A DNA stretch of 64,000 nt from Flavimobilis marinus (GTDB lineage: Bacteria; Actinomycetota; Actinomycetes; Actinomycetales; Cellulomonadaceae): positions 558,001-622,000 of the forward strand of contig NZ_FONZ01000001.1 in assembly GCF_900113055.1 (NCBI RefSeq). The letters are read 5' to 3'. Numbering within the stretch: position 1 is the first letter of the stretch; each line of letters opens with the position of its first letter. The position numbers were made by a program, and so were the translations under genes. Positions 61,666-64,000 of this stretch are shown here, in pieces. The notes beneath the pieces are model-generated. The model did not search any database. It was not told the origin of the DNA and saw only the letters and a list, made by a program, of their open reading frames with translations.

Positions 61666-62277
61666 TCACGCAGGCGGGTAGCCCGAGTCCTTGAGCAGCC
61701 GGGCCAGGTGCGCGGTGTTGGCGGCAACGGTCGCGGTCGTCCCGGCGGTCGTCTCGGGGGTGTCGTCGAGGTCCTGGTAGTCGGTCCCGGCCATCGCCTC
61801 GCCCACCCAGTAGGTGATCCCCGCCGCGGGAATCGTGTATCCGACGTCGTTGAGCGCCTGGAAGAGCTCGGCGCTGACGTGGTGCGCGCCGTCCTCGTTC
61901 CCGACGACGGCGACCGCCGCGACCTTCCCGTAGGTCGCCAGCCGGCCCTGCTCGTCCGTGTTGGACAGCTCGGCGTCGAGGCGCTCGAGCGCGCGCTTGG
62001 TCACGCTGGAGGGCTGACCCATCCAGATGGGCGTGGCGAGCACCAGGATGTCGGCGGCCATGACGCGCTCGCGGATCGCGGGCCATGCGTCGCCGGGGCC
62101 CATGTCGGCCTTGACGCCGGGCTTGATGTCGTGGTCGACGAGCCGCACGACCTCACCGGTCACGCCGTGCGGGGCGAGCGCGTCGAGCACCTGGCGGCCG
62201 AGCAGCTCGCTGCTGGACGCCGCGGGGGAGGGGGACAGGGAGCCGACGAGGACGACGGCACTGAGTTCGGTAGTCAT
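61666..62277 (-). CDS. NADPH-dependent FMN reductase / flavodoxin-fold protein
   Basis: The 203-residue protein has the flavodoxin-like fold: VVLVGSLSPSPAASSSELLG for FMN phosphate binding, MAADILVLATPIWMGQPSSVTKR and VGNEDGAHHVSAE. It reduces FMN or quinones with NAD(P)H, by family knowledge. The ATG at 62277 lies seven bases after CAGCAT on the minus strand, so the mRNA is probably leaderless; an in-frame ATG at 62286 is less likely. It is divergent from the DHFR-fold gene. Confidence 0.88.
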   Translation of the reverse strand: MTTELSAVVLVGSLSPSPAASSSELLGRQVLDALAPHGVTGEVVRLVDHDIKPGVKADMGPGDAWPAIRERVMAADILVLATPIWMGQPSSVTKRALERLDAELSNTDEQGRLATYGKVAAVAVVGNEDGAHHVSAELFQALNDVGYTIPAAGITYWVGEAMAGTDYQDLDDTPETTAGTTATVAANTAHLARLLKDSGYPPA

Positions 62278-62408
62278 GCTTGCCATGCTGCCCCGCGCGG
62301 GCACCGGGCGCACGGGCAGGAACCTCTTGCGGCCCGCGCGCGGTGGCGGCACCCTGGCACCACGAGCGGCCGGGCGGACGGAGGCCGGTCCTGACGGGCG
62401 GGGACGAC

Positions 62409-62993
62409 ATGCGCAAGGTGATCCTGTGGGCCTCGGTGTCGCTGGACGGGTACTACGAGGGGCCGGGGGGCGACATCTCGTGGCACCAGGTGTCGCCGCA
62501 GCTGCACGCGTACTTCAACGAGGAGATCGCGACGCACAGCGCCTTCCTCGAGGGGCGTCGCACCCACCAGCTCATGACGGAGTTCTGGCCGACGGCGGAC
62601 GAGGACCCGGCGAACGCCGGACCCGTGGCCGAGTTCGCGGAGATCTGGCGCCGGATCACGAAGATCGTGTACTCCCGCACGCTCACGGCCGCGGACGCGC
62701 CGTGGGCCGACCGGCTCGAGCGGCGTGTCGACGTCGGCGCGGTGGCGGCGCTCAAGGCGCAGCCGGGCGGCGACATGACCGTGGGCGGGGCGGACCTCGC
62801 GGCGACGTTCCTCGAGCTGGGGCTCGTGGACGAGGTGAGGTTGTTCGTGGTCCCGGTGCTGCTCGGCGCCGGACGGCTGCTGTTCGCTCCCACGGGTCGG
62901 GCGGAGAACCTGCGGCTGGTCGAGAACCGGACGTTCGACGGCGGGGTCGTCATGCTCCGGCACGAGGTCGTGCGCGAGACCTCGGTCGGGTAG
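62409..62993 (+). CDS. Dihydrofolate reductase-fold protein (RibD C-terminal type)
   Basis: The 194-residue protein has the RibD_C/DHFR fold: VILWASVSLDGYYEGPGGD at the start, LEGRRTHQLM (NADPH contact), MTVGGADLAATFLELGLVDEVRLFVVPVLLGAG in the C-terminal half. It probably reduces a small substrate with NADPH; it is not the housekeeping FolA type. The ATG at 62409 is chosen by homology. A GGCGGGG stretch upstream is a weak ribosome site. Confidence 0.87.
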   Translation: MRKVILWASVSLDGYYEGPGGDISWHQVSPQLHAYFNEEIATHSAFLEGRRTHQLMTEFWPTADEDPANAGPVAEFAEIWRRITKIVYSRTLTAADAPWADRLERRVDVGAVAALKAQPGGDMTVGGADLAATFLELGLVDEVRLFVVPVLLGAGRLLFAPTGRAENLRLVENRTFDGGVVMLRHEVVRETSVG

Positions 62994-63000
62994 CCGCCCG

Positions 63001-64000
63001 TCAGTGCCGCACGAGCGGCAGGCGCACCGTCGCCGTCGTGTACGACGCGCCGTCGGAGTCCAGCGCGATGGCGCCGCCGTTGCGCTCGACCAGGCTGCGC
63101 ACGAGCGCCAGGCCGAGGCCGGTGCCCGGCACGGAGCTCTCCTCCGCGGCGGCACTGCGGTAGAAACGACCGAAGACCTGCTCCAGCTCGTCGGGGGCGA
63201 TGCCCGAGCCCGTGTCCGTGACGGTCAGCACGGCGTGGTCGTCCTGCAGGGCGGTCGTGATCGTCACGCTGCCGTCCGCGGGCGTGAACTTGATCGCGTT
63301 CGTCATGAGGTTCGTGAGGATGCGCCCGACGTCGGCGCGGGCGGCCGAGGCCAGCAGCGGCGGCACCGCGGGGACCTCGAGCCGCACGCCGCGCGCGGTC
63401 GCGACGGGCAGCAGCTCCTGGCAGGTCTGCTGCACGGCGTCCCGCAGGTCCGTGGTCCCGGAGTCCCGCTCGTTGCGGGCGGCCCCGGCGCCGAGGTCGA
63501 GGAGGTCCTCCACGAGCACACCGAGGCGTCGTGCGTTGCGCTCCACCACGGCGAGGTACGCGCGCTGCTCGTCGTCGAGCTCGGTCTCGTCCTCGATCAG
63601 CTCGACGTAGCCGAGGATGCTCGTGATCGGCGTGCGCAGCTCGTGGCTGACCGACGACAGGAAGTCGTCCTTCTGGCGGTTCACCTCCCGCAGGCGTGCC
63701 GCCGCGGCGCGCTCGTCGCTGAGTGCGCGCTGCATCGCGGCGTCGGCGAGGTGGCGCTGGGTGACGTCGACGACCTGCGCGGTGACGAACGCCTCGCCTG
63801 GCCCGCGCGGCACGCGCGTGAGGAACAGCTCGACCTGGCGCTGGTCGGGGGTCTCGAACTCGTCGTACCACTCACCGAGCGGCGACAGGCGGGCGGCGAC
63901 CAGGGCGGCCACGAAAGGCGTCGGAGGGTCGGGGATCTCGAGGAGCGGCAGGTCCTCGTCGAGCACCTCGGCCGAGGGGTCGTCACTGATCGCGGGCACC
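63001..64000 (-). CDS. Sensor histidine kinase with PAS domain, 5' part cut by window edge
   Basis: About 333 residues are visible and the N-terminus lies beyond the window. Residues in view begin in a PAS-type sensor domain, then a short coiled coil, HisKA with the phospho-acceptor SVSHELRTPITSILGY, and HATPase_c with NLMTNAIKFTP (N box), VTDTGSGI (G1) and GTGLGLAL (G2). No membrane segment appears in the visible part. The partner response regulator is not in the window. Confidence 0.92.
   Translation of the reverse strand, partial: VPAISDDPSAEVLDEDLPLLEIPDPPTPFVAALVAARLSPLGEWYDEFETPDQRQVELFLTRVPRGPGEAFVTAQVVDVTQRHLADAAMQRALSDERAAAARLREVNRQKDDFLSSVSHELRTPITSILGYVELIEDETELDDEQRAYLAVVERNARRLGVLVEDLLDLGAGAARNERDSGTTDLRDAVQQTCQELLPVATARGVRLEVPAVPPLLASAARADVGRILTNLMTNAIKFTPADGSVTITTALQDDHAVLTVTDTGSGIAPDELEQVFGRFYRSAAAEESSVPGTGLGLALVRSLVERNGGAIALDSDGASYTTATVRLPLVRH

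Overview
The window reads as ordinary chromosome of a high-GC actinobacterium. Codon third positions are almost all G or C, about a third of the genes start with GTG, and mycothiol/WhiB-type actinobacterial genes are present (mycoredoxin, WhiB7, AdnAB, UvrD2, DUF3107, PPA1309, UPF0182). The large secreted amylopullulanase and the general protein style suggest a Cellulomonadaceae-like member of the Micrococcales; that family assignment is inference. No insertion sequence, prophage, CRISPR array or biosynthetic cluster was seen.

Layout. Positions 1-4500 hold a truncated FAD oxidoreductase, a small DUF3017-like membrane protein, an aquaporin and two central-carbon enzymes (icd, mdh). Positions 4500-12000 are one very large secreted amylase-plus-pullulanase gene with a promoter that carries LacI-type operator sequence. 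Positions 12000-16050 are a one-carbon block: purU, a GNAT acetyltransferase, then glyA behind a ZTP riboswitch, then folD. Positions 16050-22440 encode two secreted phosphate-scavenging enzymes, a nuclease and a 5'-nucleotidase, with a PHO-box-like array ahead of the first. Positions 22500-30800 carry xth, an mrp/DUF1003/MgtE_N-CBS/stress-protein cluster, pepP, a PHP phosphoesterase, marC and a VOC protein.

Positions 30850-54520 form a long block whose gene content parallels the Mycobacterium tuberculosis Rv3211-Rv3193c region (from memory): DEAD helicase, MiaE_2-like ferritin fold, DUF3107, adnA-adnB, a phosphotransferase, nudC, mycoredoxin, uvrD2, whiB7, a ThiF-like protein, a DUF45 metallopeptidase, a DUF2342 protein, a PDZ/Lon-like protease, PPA1309 and UPF0182. 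DNA-repair motors, NAD/thiol redox repair and the antibiotic-resistance activator WhiB7 sit side by side here. The end of the window holds an initiator tRNA-Met, a butanediol-type dehydrogenase, a DUF305 protein, a DksA/TraR zinc finger, a family 5 uracil-DNA glycosylase, a saccharopine-dehydrogenase-like protein that seems to start at ATC, an SNF2-type helicase, an FMN reductase, a DHFR/RibD-fold reductase and a truncated histidine kinase.

The most interesting content is regulatory. It comprises a complete whiB7 attenuation leader with a 40-codon upstream ORF; two promoters resembling the PafBC/RecA-NDp DNA-damage type (uvrD2 strong, adnA weak); a PHO-box-like array on the secreted nuclease; a ZTP riboswitch; and a recurring leaderless architecture in which a TANNNT-like -10 lies 6-7 nt before the start codon of about twenty genes. 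No wholly new multi-gene system was found.
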